Assembly: GCA_934630815.1 (NCBI GenBank)
Contig: CAKTWI010000001.1
Span: 196,729-260,728 of the forward strand
DNA length: 64,000 nucleotides
Origin: an uncultured Senegalimassilia sp.
GTDB lineage: Bacteria > Actinomycetota > Coriobacteriia > Coriobacteriales > Eggerthellaceae
Direction: 5' to 3'
Made by a program: the position numbers and the translations under genes
Notes under the pieces: generated by a model
The model's input: only the letters and a program-made list of their open reading frames with translations
The model's database searches: none
What the model was told of the DNA's origin: nothing
Part shown: positions 19,601-27,690 of the stretch, in pieces
How positions within the stretch are numbered: the stretch's first letter is position 1
Layout of the letters: the number at the start of each line of letters is the position of its first letter

Positions 19601-20479
19601 GGTCAGCGTATAGGAGAACGCCCCATTGTTCTTTACCATGCCGCCGGTCATGACGGAGGTATAGCCTTCGGGAACCTCAGCCTCGCGCACGGTGTAGGCG
19701 ACGTCTTTGCCGCCGGCCTTCTTCGCCAGGTTATCCCACGTGTGGGTCCAATTATTCCCGGCGTTCAGCGTGACGGTCTTGCCCGTTGCCGCGCCGTCGG
19801 CCAAAAGCTCCACCTTGACGGAATCGGGACGCAGGCCGTCGGCGTTTTCGGCGTCGTCCCAGACCTTGGTCACGCCGACCTGCGTGGTTTCAACGGCATG
19901 CGTGTTCGTCAGCGTGAAGGCGTAGTTGCCGCTCTCGTTCACAGCGGTTTTGACCGAGCCCGTGTAGCCGTCGACCTTCGCCTCGCTGATCGAGTACGTG
20001 TACTTGCCGCTCTTGCCGTAGACCGGCTGCTTTTCCAGCGTTGCGATCCAGTTGTTCTCGGCGGAAAGCTTCAGGGTTGCCACGATGGTCTTGGTGGTGC
20101 TGCTGCCCTCAGAGCGCAGCACATCCACGGACACCTGCTCGGGACGCACGCCGTCCTGGTTGCCGGCGTCATCCCACACCTTGGAAACGCTCAGGTTCAC
20201 CACCGACGGGGCGTGCGAGTTCTTCAGCGTGTACGTGTAGCTCACGTTGCCGTTGGCATCCTTGCTAGAGGAGCCTTCGACAGTGCCCTTGTACCCGCTA
20301 ACCGCATCTTCCACAACAGTATACGTATATTGGTTGCCATTCGCGTCCGTGGTGGGCAGCCCGCTTACCCTTGCTTGCCACTGATTTGCGGCGTTCAGCG
20401 TGATCGGGCCGCCAACCTGCTCGGACGCGCCGCCCTCGATGCTACGCATAACGCGAGCCGTCACGGAGTCAGGGCGCAC
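16646..20479 (-). CDS. Cna-B repeat surface adhesin, C-terminal part behind an in-frame amber codon
   Basis: This frame of 1277 codons continues in phase from the 527-residue frame at 20480-22063, separated only by TAG. It contains seven further complete Cna-B repeats, each opening like VTKVWDDAENADGLRPDSV. A pilin-type FctA-like domain follows (YVDPKITKEMVGRAL), then two SpaA-type domains (LGLTKVDAADAGKALPGAVY). The end has a sortase-like motif LSQTG, a membrane helix and KRRKR. It has no signal peptide of its own. The GTG at 20477-20479 is only the first codon after the stop, so independent translation is unlikely. It is either a disabled 3' part or is reached by readthrough. Confidence 0.85.
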   Translation of the reverse strand: MRPDSVTARVMRSIEGGASEQVGGPITLNAANQWQARVSGLPTTDANGNQYTYTVVEDAVSGYKGTVEGSSSKDANGNVSYTYTLKNSHAPSVVNLSVSKVWDDAGNQDGVRPEQVSVDVLRSEGSSTTKTIVATLKLSAENNWIATLEKQPVYGKSGKYTYSISEAKVDGYTGSVKTAVNESGNYAFTLTNTHAVETTQVGVTKVWDDAENADGLRPDSVKVELLADGAATGKTVTLNAGNNWTHTWDNLAKKAGGKDVAYTVREAEVPEGYTSVMTGGMVKNNGAFSYTLTNKHEIESTALNVKKVWDDADNADGLRPASVKVQLLADGKAAGQPVELSAANEWKHAWGDLPKLADGKTIKYTVAEVDVPEGYASVVTGNASFGFTITNTHAVKTTAVGVKKIWNDGNDQDGLRPAEVTAQLLANGEVVAEAKLSAQNAWAHQWTDLPIFANGKAIEYTVAEADVPEGYTSSVMGSATDGFTLVNAHTAATTSVSVHKEWKDSAGNPQSGVHPAVTAQLYRTVAGQASAMAGYAATLDETHGWAASWDNLPAKDAGRDVEYSVQEADVPAGYTSGVTKAADGTYSFTLTNTAEKRTSVSVAKIWADGGNADNMRPDSVTAQLYLVDAQGNQVAVPGKSVELSEANNWAFTWDDLAVSDADGNEVSYIVQEANVPEGYTAAVSGGMVEGAYSFTLTNTHELKTVDINVSKVWNDQDDVDGLRPASVTAQLCYVNADGQTVPVEGAEDKVLDESSGWAAGWTGLTANADGKAVKYTVREAEVPEGYTSAVSGIDNGDGAYSFTMINTHEIEEAEFALSGYSVRSISAPAPEADKVCYVDPKITKEMVGRALQSGEFTFQLIDKATGAVVSQAANDALGMIDFDAANNQAAPGMEPSCLRFTNTGTFTYMVQELPGSADPTVEYSTERIEFVVTVDEVDGALKATDMHYVRYKDKDDTVGTSIDAMGDSVVHPTITNHVKPIQLGLTKVDAADAGKALPGAVYGLYRASDSGDVLVAKATSDKDGRMTFLTGAGSAEVISEGVDYWFAEISAPQGYALSDTPTQHFHIDRVGKGAESKYQLVYADGSKGKLYDAGTVIEFGDGAKPVTDTALEMTVAKVNSARTGLAGAKLGVRLADGTDPIKEWVSTGAGQVLTGLKANTPYVLYEAEVPEGFAKAGDVTFMLDECGAVQLIDGAWGENILNSYASGSQLTLVDYTNKEIVEKKQVQREEGKTAGKTAGKLSQTGDQMPMAPLAVVAVLALAAAAIAGIAAAKRRKR

Positions 20480-22063
20480 CTAATCGATGTTATCGTTGTC
20501 GTCCCACACCTTGGCGATGGAGATCTCCACCTCGGGCTTATGCTGGTTCACGATAGCGAAGCCCCCAGCCGCGCTACCGGTCACGGCGGAATCGTAGCCT
20601 GCGACCTGCGTGAGCTCCTTCACCGTATATTCGATGGCCTTGCCGGACTCATCGTTCACCGGCAGGTCGGTCCACTGGTGGCTCCAGCTGTTGCCAGCGT
20701 CCAGCGTCACCGGATCGCCCGACGCCTCGCCGTTCGCATACAGCTGCGCCTGCACGCCGTTATGGCTGATGGAGGTCTCGGCATTGCCCTTCGAGTCGAG
20801 CCACGTCTTGTTCACGGAAACGGAGGTGGTGGCAGGCTTGCCATCATCGAACTTGCCGTGGAACGGGCGGGTGTGCGTCTCGCCGGACACGTTGATGTTC
20901 TCGCCGATGAACGTGCCGCACGAATTGCCCTTCAGGTTGATGGTGGCGCCGGGGGCCAAGATGGAGCTGACCATGCCCGTCGCGGTGACGGAACCGACGT
21001 TCGTGAAGTTCCACAGCACATAGCCCGTGTCGGCATCGTTCTCGCCAAGGCCGGCGTTCTGGCCGTTGCCGGTATCCAGCCATACCTGATCGGGGATGGG
21101 CGCATCCGCGCCGCCGCAATCCACATTGATAACCAGCGCAGCAGAACCGTCAAGCGGCAGACCCTTGATATAGATGGGGTTACCATTGCTCGTCAGCTCG
21201 GAAAGCGGCAGGGTCAGATACGCACAGCCCTTGCCCTGCGTATACGTGATGGTCTTGCGGTTCTGGTCAGTGGTGAAATCATACGTTGCCCCGGCGGTTT
21301 CGTGCGCCGCAAGGGAGCTCGACAGCTGCGTGGTTTCGGCCTTCACGGCGTTCATGTCGATGAAGGGCGCAGTTGCGGTATCGACATCCTGCGCCACGGT
21401 GCGCGGGAACTGCACTTCGGTGCCCGACGTCTTCGTGTTGGCGTAGTTGATCACCTGGTTGTTGTTCGTGGTCTTCGCGAACAGGTTGAACGTGGAAGTG
21501 TTGCCGCCGAACACGATCGCCTGATCGGAGTAAGACTGTTCGGCGAAACGGGGGCAGGTGCTCTGGTAGTCCTGGATATAGCTCAACGTGGAATGGCCGT
21601 AAATCTTAAGGAACTCGGGCTTGATGCCGAAGTCCTGCAAGCCATACACATGGTTCGCCAGGATGTTGCCATAAATGTGGCTGCTTGAGTTCAGGGTATT
21701 GAACGCCACCAGGTGGAAGCTGCCGGCGATGCCCAGCGCATTGCCCGAGCCGTCCTTGCCCGTGTCGCGATACGCATTCCACGCGCTAGACGTGAACCCG
21801 TTCGACGAATCGATGGTGGTGAAGTTCACGTCGCCGTTGTACCAATACGTACCCGAAGGCAGCTGACCGCTTCCACCCTCACCGGCAGTGGCCGTGGATA
21901 CCTTCGTCAGCGGGGACAAGCCCACCACCAGGATGGCGGACATCACGATGGACAGCACCTTGCTCGACAGCGAGCGGGCGCCCGCGCGCATGCGGCGCGC
22001 ACGGGTCTTCCTGTTCGTATGCTCTACCGCGTGGCGGTTCATCTCTTCGTTCCTTGCCTTCAT
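20480..22063 (-). CDS. Cna-B repeat surface adhesin, N-terminal part (choice-of-anchor A domain) ending at amber codon
   Basis: The frame has 527 residues from the ATG at 22063 (another ATG 21 nt later also has a purine-rich site). A signal peptide is visible (LSIVMSAILVVGLSPLTKVSTATA). Residues about 60-390 look like a choice-of-anchor A family domain (SGTYWYNGDVNFTTIDSSNG; GNILANHVYGLQDFG; VSSILAPGATINLKGN). One Cna-B repeat follows (VSVNKTWLDSKGNAETS), and a second begins (IAKVWDDNDNID) but is cut by TAG at 20480-20482 exactly where other repeats have a Gly codon before LRP. As it stands the product lacks the anchor. It starts 6 nt after the upstream gene's stop. Confidence 0.88.
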   Translation of the reverse strand: MKARNEEMNRHAVEHTNRKTRARRMRAGARSLSSKVLSIVMSAILVVGLSPLTKVSTATAGEGGSGQLPSGTYWYNGDVNFTTIDSSNGFTSSAWNAYRDTGKDGSGNALGIAGSFHLVAFNTLNSSSHIYGNILANHVYGLQDFGIKPEFLKIYGHSTLSYIQDYQSTCPRFAEQSYSDQAIVFGGNTSTFNLFAKTTNNNQVINYANTKTSGTEVQFPRTVAQDVDTATAPFIDMNAVKAETTQLSSSLAAHETAGATYDFTTDQNRKTITYTQGKGCAYLTLPLSELTSNGNPIYIKGLPLDGSAALVINVDCGGADAPIPDQVWLDTGNGQNAGLGENDADTGYVLWNFTNVGSVTATGMVSSILAPGATINLKGNSCGTFIGENINVSGETHTRPFHGKFDDGKPATTSVSVNKTWLDSKGNAETSISHNGVQAQLYANGEASGDPVTLDAGNSWSHQWTDLPVNDESGKAIEYTVKELTQVAGYDSAVTGSAAGGFAIVNQHKPEVEISIAKVWDDNDNID

Positions 22064-22069
22064 ATCCCG

Positions 22070-24178
22070 TTACGCCCCCTTGATGTCGTTGGAGCCGGAT
22101 TCGCCTTCTGCCTTGCGCTTGCGGCCGCGCACGAACAGCGCGATGCAGGCTGCCGCCACGGCGGCGACGCCCGCCAGCACCGCAGGCCACCATGCGCGAA
22201 GGCCCGCTATGGAAGCGATCCCCGACTCGGCGCCGGCCTGGTAATCGGACAGCGGGGTCTCGCTCTCGGCGATGCGCTCCTCGTACGCCGTGTTGCCGTC
22301 GGGCGCGATCGCATCGGACTGCCCGCCTGCCGCGGAGGCGGCTTCCCCGTCCGCAGAACCCGTGGTCACGGTGGCATATTGCGCACCCGTGGTCAGGCCG
22401 CCCGCAGAACCATCCGCGGTCACCGCGCCGGTTGCGGGGTCGATGGTGTAGTAGCGCACGCCGCCGTCGATGACGTCGGTGCGCACCACGGTGACGTCGC
22501 CTTCCAGCACCGTCCCGGGTTGCGCATAGTACATGGTGTATGTGCGGTACGGCGCGTAGAAGCCGTGCGCGATGGGAGCTTCCTGACCGGACAAGCGCTG
22601 ATAGGCGACGCCGTCCGCCTCAAGCTGCTCGGGCCCGGAGATCTGCAGCGCCTGGCCATCCGGCTGGCAAGTCAGGGTTTCCCCGCCGATCTGCTTGCCG
22701 CTAGCAACGTCCACGTAGCGGACGTTCACCTGGTAAGCTTCCGGCGCCTGCACGTCGGAACGCGTGTAGTACACGGTGTCCGATGCGGGACGGCCGCTCG
22801 TGAAGTCCTGCCAGGTATAGGTCAGCGTGCTCTCGGAGCCGAAGCGCGTGTACGTTTCGCCATCGCGCTCATAAGTGGCGGGCAGGGAGATGTTTGCGGG
22901 CTGGCCATCGGCAACCTGCGCCGTTTCGCTGGAGACCACCTCGATGGACACCCGGCCGTTTTCCGCCGGGGTCACCAACGCGATGTTCGCCGTGTAAGCA
23001 AGCTGGGCGTTCTCGGATGCGTACTCCAGCGTGAACTCGGGAGCGCCGTCCAGGGTCAGCGACAGCTTGGCGGCCTGCTCGGCCGTGTAGACGTTGCCGC
23101 GGTTGTCGCGCGCGCCCTTGAGCACGTAGCGATCGACCGAACCGCTATGCGCCTGCGAGAACACGGTCGGCGGCGCGTACAGGTAGCCGCCCGCGCCGAC
23201 CTCCACCTTGTCATGCATAAGCGATGCGCCGTCGGCGGAGGTATAGGAAATGGATACCGTTTGCGTTTCCGTGCTGGCCTCGCGGCGCGGCAGGCAATGG
23301 ATGGTCACCTCGGGCTGCGCGGCCGACACCGTCACGGCGGGCATCTTGGAAACGGGCACGTACGCGCGGCCGTTCGCCTCCACCGTATCGCGCACCGCCA
23401 CGGTTTGCGACTCGTCGGCGCCGAGCATGCCCAGCTCATCGCGCAGAAGCACGTTCCCGTCCTCGTCGACGTATGCGACGCTGGCAGCCACGTCGGCGGC
23501 TTCCACCTTCTCGTAGCTCACGTAGAGCACGCCATCCGTCAGCGTAGGGGCGGCCGACGATGCCCCGCCGGCCAGACGATAGGTGCTGCCGTTGCGCACG
23601 ATCAGGCGCGGCGCCTCGAAGGGCTGCGTCTCGTCGCCGGCAACCGCCGTGCGGATGCCCACCAGCGAATCGGCGACCGAACCCGCCGGCTGGCCGTCGA
23701 CCGACATGGCGACGGCGTATACCGTTGCGGAAAGCACCGGCGCCACCTGCTGGCGATCGGCCGTTGCCGCCGTATAAAAGTCAAGGGAGATCTTGCCGCT
23801 GTGCGAGGCCACATAGCCGGCCTTGGCATTCAGCGAGATGACGCCCGCCTGGTCCTGCGGGTTGTCGTACGCGTACTGCAGGTCATGCTGGCGAACCTCG
23901 CCGCCAACCGACACGTCGGCGTACAGCGTTGCTCCGCCAAGGCCCACCGCCGTTGCCACATCGAAGGCGTCGCCGCCGACGGAGAGCGTGTCGATGCCGC
24001 GCACGGAAAGGGATTCGACGTCCTGCGCCGCCTGCGACGACGAGCCCGCTGCGGGTTCGTCAGCGTGAGCTGGCAAGGCGATAGGCGTCAATGTCAGGGA
24101 AAGCGCCAGGGACAGCCCGACGCATGTTGCCGCGCGAGATGCTCCGCGCGACACGGCCGAATAGCGAGTCGAGTTCAT
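22070..24178 (-). CDS. Large secreted surface protein with MucBP-like repeats and C-terminal membrane anchor
   Basis: The protein has 702 residues. A signal peptide (SLALSLTLTPIALPAHA) leads a region rich in beta strands. Several repeats have the MucBP/InlB flavour: AYVDEDGNVLLRDELG, ISYTSADGASLMHDKVEVG and VRYVDVASGKQIGGETLTC. The C-terminus has a membrane helix (AWWPAVLAGVAAVAAACIALFV) and a basic tail (RGRKRK), with no clear LPxTG-like motif before it. It is translated just upstream of the Cna-B adhesin, as an operon. It could be a partner or chaperone of that adhesin, which is inference from context. Confidence 0.85.
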   Translation of the reverse strand: MNSTRYSAVSRGASRAATCVGLSLALSLTLTPIALPAHADEPAAGSSSQAAQDVESLSVRGIDTLSVGGDAFDVATAVGLGGATLYADVSVGGEVRQHDLQYAYDNPQDQAGVISLNAKAGYVASHSGKISLDFYTAATADRQQVAPVLSATVYAVAMSVDGQPAGSVADSLVGIRTAVAGDETQPFEAPRLIVRNGSTYRLAGGASSAAPTLTDGVLYVSYEKVEAADVAASVAYVDEDGNVLLRDELGMLGADESQTVAVRDTVEANGRAYVPVSKMPAVTVSAAQPEVTIHCLPRREASTETQTVSISYTSADGASLMHDKVEVGAGGYLYAPPTVFSQAHSGSVDRYVLKGARDNRGNVYTAEQAAKLSLTLDGAPEFTLEYASENAQLAYTANIALVTPAENGRVSIEVVSSETAQVADGQPANISLPATYERDGETYTRFGSESTLTYTWQDFTSGRPASDTVYYTRSDVQAPEAYQVNVRYVDVASGKQIGGETLTCQPDGQALQISGPEQLEADGVAYQRLSGQEAPIAHGFYAPYRTYTMYYAQPGTVLEGDVTVVRTDVIDGGVRYYTIDPATGAVTADGSAGGLTTGAQYATVTTGSADGEAASAAGGQSDAIAPDGNTAYEERIAESETPLSDYQAGAESGIASIAGLRAWWPAVLAGVAAVAAACIALFVRGRKRKAEGESGSNDIKGA

Positions 24179-24370
24179 AGCAGCTCCGTTCGTTCTCGTC
24201 CGAACGCGTCAACTTGCTGCAAGAACGAGCCGGCGCGCCGTTTGCCGGCGCTTCCCCACCCATGCGAACGCGATGCGTTTCGCCCCCAGGGGACGGTCGG
24301 CATATCACCAGCAACCGGGAAGGGCCGTTCCGCGAAACGGAGCTCCTCGATGTGCCCTTAATCCACTCAT
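24179..24370 (-). promoter_or_regulatory. Long structured leader of the surface-protein operon
   Basis: Between the predicted start of transcription (about 24368) and the ATG at 24178 lie about 190 nt with several pairing segments. AAGGGC pairs with GCCCTT and encloses CCGTT/AACGG, and CGTTC/GAACG lies close to the ribosome site. I do not recognise a known riboswitch. Function is unknown. Confidence 0.4.
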
Positions 24371-24374
24371 GCTG

Positions 24375-24403
24375 ATTATTGCAAGGTGGCAGAGGGGTGT
24401 CAA
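24375..24403 (-). promoter_or_regulatory. Strong promoter of the surface-protein operon
   Basis: On the minus strand, TTGACA (24398-24403) and AATAAT (24375-24380) are separated by 17 bp, close to the vegetative consensus. Confidence 0.75.
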
Positions 24404-24552
24404 GTCAGAGGGATATCATTTAGGGAATCTATCGGGTTGAGCGCATGACCTGCTATTTTGCTTGTAACATTCGCCGCATTTGTCGGAATTTTTGCCTAGT
24501 TTTGTCACCCCTTTGGAAGCAGCGATGGGCATACGTCGGGAAACGTCCGAAA

Positions 24553-24596
24553 ACGCAAGCAGGCGGCATGCCTTGCGACATGCCGCCTGCTTGGAC
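24553..24596 (-). terminator. Terminator of hypAB
   Basis: A perfect 15-bp stem (CAAGCAGGCGGCATG / CATGCCGCCTGCTTG) with an 8-nt loop ends in CGTTTT on the minus strand, about 20 nt past the hypB stop. Confidence 0.75.
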
Positions 24597-24613
24597 GGGA
24601 TATGTTCGCCGTG

Positions 24614-25267
24614 CTACTGGATGGCGCGGATCTGCTCGGCCAGCCAGGTTGCCCATTCCTCGACGCCCTCGCCCTTGGTAGCGGCGATGGGGAAGATGGG
24701 AGCCTGCGGGTTGAGCTGGCGCACGCTGGCGTCGAACGCCTCGCGATCGAAGTTGAACACGGGCATGGTGTCCACCTTGTTCAGGATGACCACCTTCGCC
24801 GCCTGGAAAACGCCGGGATACTTAAGTGGTTTGTCGTCGCCCTCGGGCACGGACAAAATCATGACCTTGGCGTTCTCGCCCAGGTCGAAGTCGGTCGGGC
24901 ACACCAGGTTGCCCACGTTCTCCACGATGATCAGGTCCAGGCGCTCCAGGTCGAGCACATCGATGGCGCGGCTGATCATGTTGGATTCCAGGTGGCACGC
25001 GCCGCCCGTGTTGATCTGCACGGCCGCGATGCCCTGCGCCTTGATCTTCTCGGCGTCCACGTTGCTGGCGATGTCGCCCTCGATGACGGCGATGTTGAAC
25101 TCGTCGCGCAACGCCTCGATGGTGGCCAGGATGGTGGACGTCTTGCCGGAACCGGGGCTGGCAAGCAGGTCGAGCACGAACACGTGGTTGTCGGCGAAGC
25201 GCTTGCGCAGCTGCGCCGCCAGCTGATCGTTCTTGTCAAGGATGGGTTGCTTCATATCGATTTGCAT
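24614..25267 (-). CDS. hypB: Hydrogenase nickel incorporation GTPase HypB
   Basis: The protein has 217 residues. The P-loop ASPGSGKTS is near 36-44, and later motifs are IEGDIASNVDAEKI, the metal-site region NTGGACHLE, IIVENVGNLVCPTDFDLGE and the guanine-specific NKVD. There is no His-rich N-terminal nickel-storage stretch. HypB supplies GTP-driven nickel insertion into [NiFe]-hydrogenase with HypA. AGGAGG lies 7 nt upstream. No hydrogenase structural gene is in the window, so the target enzyme is elsewhere. Confidence 0.95.
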   Translation of the reverse strand: MQIDMKQPILDKNDQLAAQLRKRFADNHVFVLDLLASPGSGKTSTILATIEALRDEFNIAVIEGDIASNVDAEKIKAQGIAAVQINTGGACHLESNMISRAIDVLDLERLDLIIVENVGNLVCPTDFDLGENAKVMILSVPEGDDKPLKYPGVFQAAKVVILNKVDTMPVFNFDREAFDASVRQLNPQAPIFPIAATKGEGVEEWATWLAEQIRAIQ

Positions 25268-25435
25268 GCTGATTCCTCCTATTGATCAAGCAGCGGTTTG
25301 AGTTATGAACCAGATTGGGAAGGCGTGGCGAATGCGAACGCTCGCGGCCTTCCGGCTGCGCCATCGGGCACGTACGCGCGGGAGCCGCTGGCTCCCACGG
25401 CAGATGCCCACCACGCGGGACCGCGCCAACGCCCG

Positions 25436-25789
25436 TTAGTCATCGGGCAGGTCGACCTCGATGGAATCGATCTGCAGCTCGCGACCGGCCAAAAGCTTCG
25501 TGTTGTAGCCGCCGCACTCGGGGCACACCATGTGGAAGCGGTCGTGCTCGTACTCGACGCCGCAGTCCAGGCAAAGGCTTCGAGGCTTCACCATGTTGAT
25601 CTCAAGCTCCGCGCCCTCGCTCATGGTGCCTTCCGTGAGCACCTCGAACGCGAAGCGCAGCGAGTCCTCGATGGCCTCGGTCATCTCGCCGATGGACAGC
25701 GTAACCTTGAGCACCTTCGTGGCGCCCGCCTGCACGGCGGACTTCTCCACCGCCTCCATGACGCCGGTCATGATTCCTAGCTCGTGCAT
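25436..25789 (-). CDS. hypA: Hydrogenase maturation nickel metallochaperone HypA
   Basis: The protein has 117 residues, standard for HypA. The N-terminal MHE gives the nickel-binding His2. Zinc is bound by two Cys pairs, CLDC and CPEC. The middle has VTLSIGEMTEAIEDSLRFAFEVL, typical of the family. It delivers nickel to HypB and the hydrogenase precursor. It lies upstream of hypB on the same strand with a 168-bp gap in which I see nothing notable. Confidence 0.95.
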   Translation of the reverse strand: MHELGIMTGVMEAVEKSAVQAGATKVLKVTLSIGEMTEAIEDSLRFAFEVLTEGTMSEGAELEINMVKPRSLCLDCGVEYEHDRFHMVCPECGGYNTKLLAGRELQIDSIEVDLPDD

Positions 25790-25863
25790 GCAGCTCCTTC
25801 AATCCGCGAAACCGTGCAGCGCCCGCGCCGCACGCCATTGGTACGAACCCCATACTATCCCAA

Positions 25864-25888
25864 GAAGGCCCGCACGCAGCGGGCCTTC
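25864..25888 (-). terminator. Hairpin after tatC
   Basis: A perfect 10-bp stem (GAAGGCCCGC / GCGGGCCTTC) with a 5-nt loop lies 30 nt past the tatC stop. The following T run is weak on both strands, so it may be an imperfect terminator. Confidence 0.55.
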
Positions 25889-25917
25889 AGGTTAACCATA
25901 TATGTTTGCCGGCGAAG

Positions 25918-26751
25918 CTACTTGCGCTTCACGGCCTTGAGCTTCTTGGTCTTGGGAGCGGCCGCCTGGGCAGCGCCCCCCTCCTTCGCAAGCTCCTGGT
26001 TCTGCTTCTTGATACGACCGGCAAGCACGATGCGGGCCAGCAGCAGCGACACCTCGTACAGCACGATCAGCGCGGCGAACATGAGCGCCATGGTGACCGG
26101 GGAGGCGTCGGGCGTGACGATGGCGCAGAACACCAGCAGACCGACGTAGATGCCGCGCCAGCTATCGCGCAGCTTCTTGTACGGCACCACGTTGAACACC
26201 ACCAGGTAGAAAATGACCAGCGGCAGCTCGAAGGCGACGCCGAAGCCCAGCTCGAACTTGATGATGATGTCCACGTAGCTGGCCATGCGCGGCGTGACGG
26301 TGCCCAGACCCATGGCCTGGTCGGTGAGCCACTGGAACGCCGGGTTCAGGATGATGCAGTAGCAGAAGACGGTGCCGACGATGAACAGCGCCACGGCCGC
26401 GGCGAACGTGGGGATGAACCACTTGCGCTCGTTGGGCTTGAGCGCCGGCAGGAAGAACGCCAGCAGCTGCCACAGGATAACCGGCGAGCAGGCCACGATG
26501 GCCGCCCAGATGGAGATCTTGAAGCGGGTGGAGAACGCCTCGAACGGGTCGATGGCCATGAACGACGGCAGGCCGTCGGGGCCCTTCGGCAGGTACTCGG
26601 CGATGGGGATCATCAGGAACTGGCCCATGGTGGGCGTGGCGAAGTAGAACACGCACACGCCGACGAGCAGGCACACGACGATGCGCACCAAGCGCATGCG
26701 CAGCTCGCCCAGATGATCGAATAGGGGCATTCGCGCCGGTCCGATAGGCAT
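25918..26751 (-). CDS. tatC: Twin-arginine translocase subunit TatC
   Basis: The protein has 277 residues with six predicted membrane helices. Family motifs are visible: the N-terminal MPLFDHLGELRMRL, the loop with FMAIDPFEAFSTRFK, and VFCAIVTPDASPVTMALMFAAL near the end. The lysine-rich C-terminal tail is cytoplasmic. TatC recognises RR signal peptides of folded proteins. It begins 4 nt after the tatB-like gene. At least three RR-signal proteins are encoded in this window. Confidence 0.96.
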   Translation of the reverse strand: MPIGPARMPLFDHLGELRMRLVRIVVCLLVGVCVFYFATPTMGQFLMIPIAEYLPKGPDGLPSFMAIDPFEAFSTRFKISIWAAIVACSPVILWQLLAFFLPALKPNERKWFIPTFAAAVALFIVGTVFCYCIILNPAFQWLTDQAMGLGTVTPRMASYVDIIIKFELGFGVAFELPLVIFYLVVFNVVPYKKLRDSWRGIYVGLLVFCAIVTPDASPVTMALMFAALIVLYEVSLLLARIVLAGRIKKQNQELAKEGGAAQAAAPKTKKLKAVKRK

Positions 26752-26754
26752 CGG

Positions 26755-27321
26755 TTACTCCCCCTTCGTTTCGGTGGCGGAAGACTGGGCAGCGGGCGCT
26801 GCCGGTGCGGCGGGCGCCGCGGGAGCCGCTTGCGCGGCGGTTTCGGGAGCTGCGGCCTCGGCCAACTTGGCGTCGGCAGCTGCCAGCGCGGCCTGCTTGG
26901 CGGCCTCGGCCCTTTCGGCTTCGGCAGCCTGCTTGGCGGCGCGCTCGCGATCGTAGCGGGCCTTGCGCTCGCTGAAGCTTTCCTGTTGCCCCGCCGGACG
27001 CGGCTTGGAGGCCGTGGCGGAGGAGCTATGCGAGGACACGGCCTTGCTTGCGCTGCTCACGGCCTTGCTGGCGCCGTTGGCGGCCTTCTTGCCGGCATCG
27101 GCGGCCTTCTCCATGACGTCGAGCGGGTTCTTGAACGGCTCGTCGGAATCGGGGTCGTACACCTCGTTCTTGATAACCTTGTTCATCTCCTCCTGCGCGT
27201 TGCGGAACTTGCCGATGGCCTTGCCAAGCGTTTTCGCCATTGCGGGCAGCTTGTCAGGGCCGAACAGCAGGAAACCGAACAGCAGAATGAGAAATAGCTC
27301 AAATCCACCGATACCAAACAA
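26755..27321 (-). CDS. tatB: Twin-arginine translocase TatA/TatB-type subunit
   Basis: The protein has 188 residues from a TTG start at 27321; AAAGGGGA lies 7 nt upstream and the sequence then begins at once with the family motif FGIGGFELFLILLFGFLLFGP. An ATG at 27393 would add residues not found in the family. The Glu in the helix and the GP at the hinge fit TatB better than TatA. An amphipathic helix follows (AMAKTLGKAIGKFRNAQEEM), then a long Ala/Lys/Glu-rich tail. No separate TatA is in the window, so a dual role is possible. Confidence 0.88.
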   Translation of the reverse strand: MFGIGGFELFLILLFGFLLFGPDKLPAMAKTLGKAIGKFRNAQEEMNKVIKNEVYDPDSDEPFKNPLDVMEKAADAGKKAANGASKAVSSASKAVSSHSSSATASKPRPAGQQESFSERKARYDRERAAKQAAEAERAEAAKQAALAAADAKLAEAAAPETAAQAAPAAPAAPAAPAAQSSATETKGE

Positions 27322-27392
27322 AGCATTCCCCTTTGCGTGCGTTCCCTTTACTCTTTTCGCGCTTGCGCGCGACAGCCATTCATGGTAACACA

Positions 27393-27471
27393 AACGCCCC
27401 GACCCCCTTCGCGCGCACTTCCTTTACAGAAAAGTTCTGCTAGGGAAGCAGCATTCGGGGACCGGGGCGTT
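27393..27471. repeat. Inverted repeat between tatB and a small membrane protein gene
   Basis: Arms AACGCCCCG (27393-27401) and CGGGGCGTT (27463-27471), extended by a CCCC/GGGG pairing, enclose about 60 nt. It sits just past the stop of the small membrane protein gene (27490-27684, minus strand) and just upstream of tatB. It may act as a terminator for the former. There is no T run. Confidence 0.45.
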
Positions 27472-27489
27472 ATCCGTTGCCAAGGGTTG

Positions 27490-27684
27490 TTACATGGACA
27501 GCACGGAAAGCGCGATGGTGGGGATGCCGAGCGCCAGCACCAGGATGACGCACACCACCACGGTGAAGATCTTCTTCGTGCGGGCCGCCGCCTCGCGACG
27601 CGCCTTCTCGCGCGCCTCGCGCTCCTGCGCCGCCTTGATGCGTTCGGCCTTCTGCTTGGCCGTGAGCTTCTGGTTCGTTCCCAT
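27490..27684 (-). CDS. Small membrane protein, coiled coil plus C-terminal helix
   Basis: The protein has 64 residues. The first 36 are highly charged and helical (KQKAERIKAAQEREAREKAR), and the last 25 form one membrane helix (IFTVVVCVILVLALGIPTIAL). This is a tail-anchored layout with the charged part in the cytoplasm. It starts 6 nt after the amidohydrolase stop, so both are probably on one transcript. I do not recognise a family. Confidence 0.75.
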   Translation of the reverse strand: MGTNQKLTAKQKAERIKAAQEREAREKARREAAARTKKIFTVVVCVILVLALGIPTIALSVLSM

Positions 27685-27690
27685 GGCGCG

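Noticed and set aside
16343..21688. 1781-codon plus-strand open frame opposite the adhesin
   Set aside because: It arises from the regular codon pattern of the repetitive minus-strand gene and has a His/Arg-rich composition with no domain.
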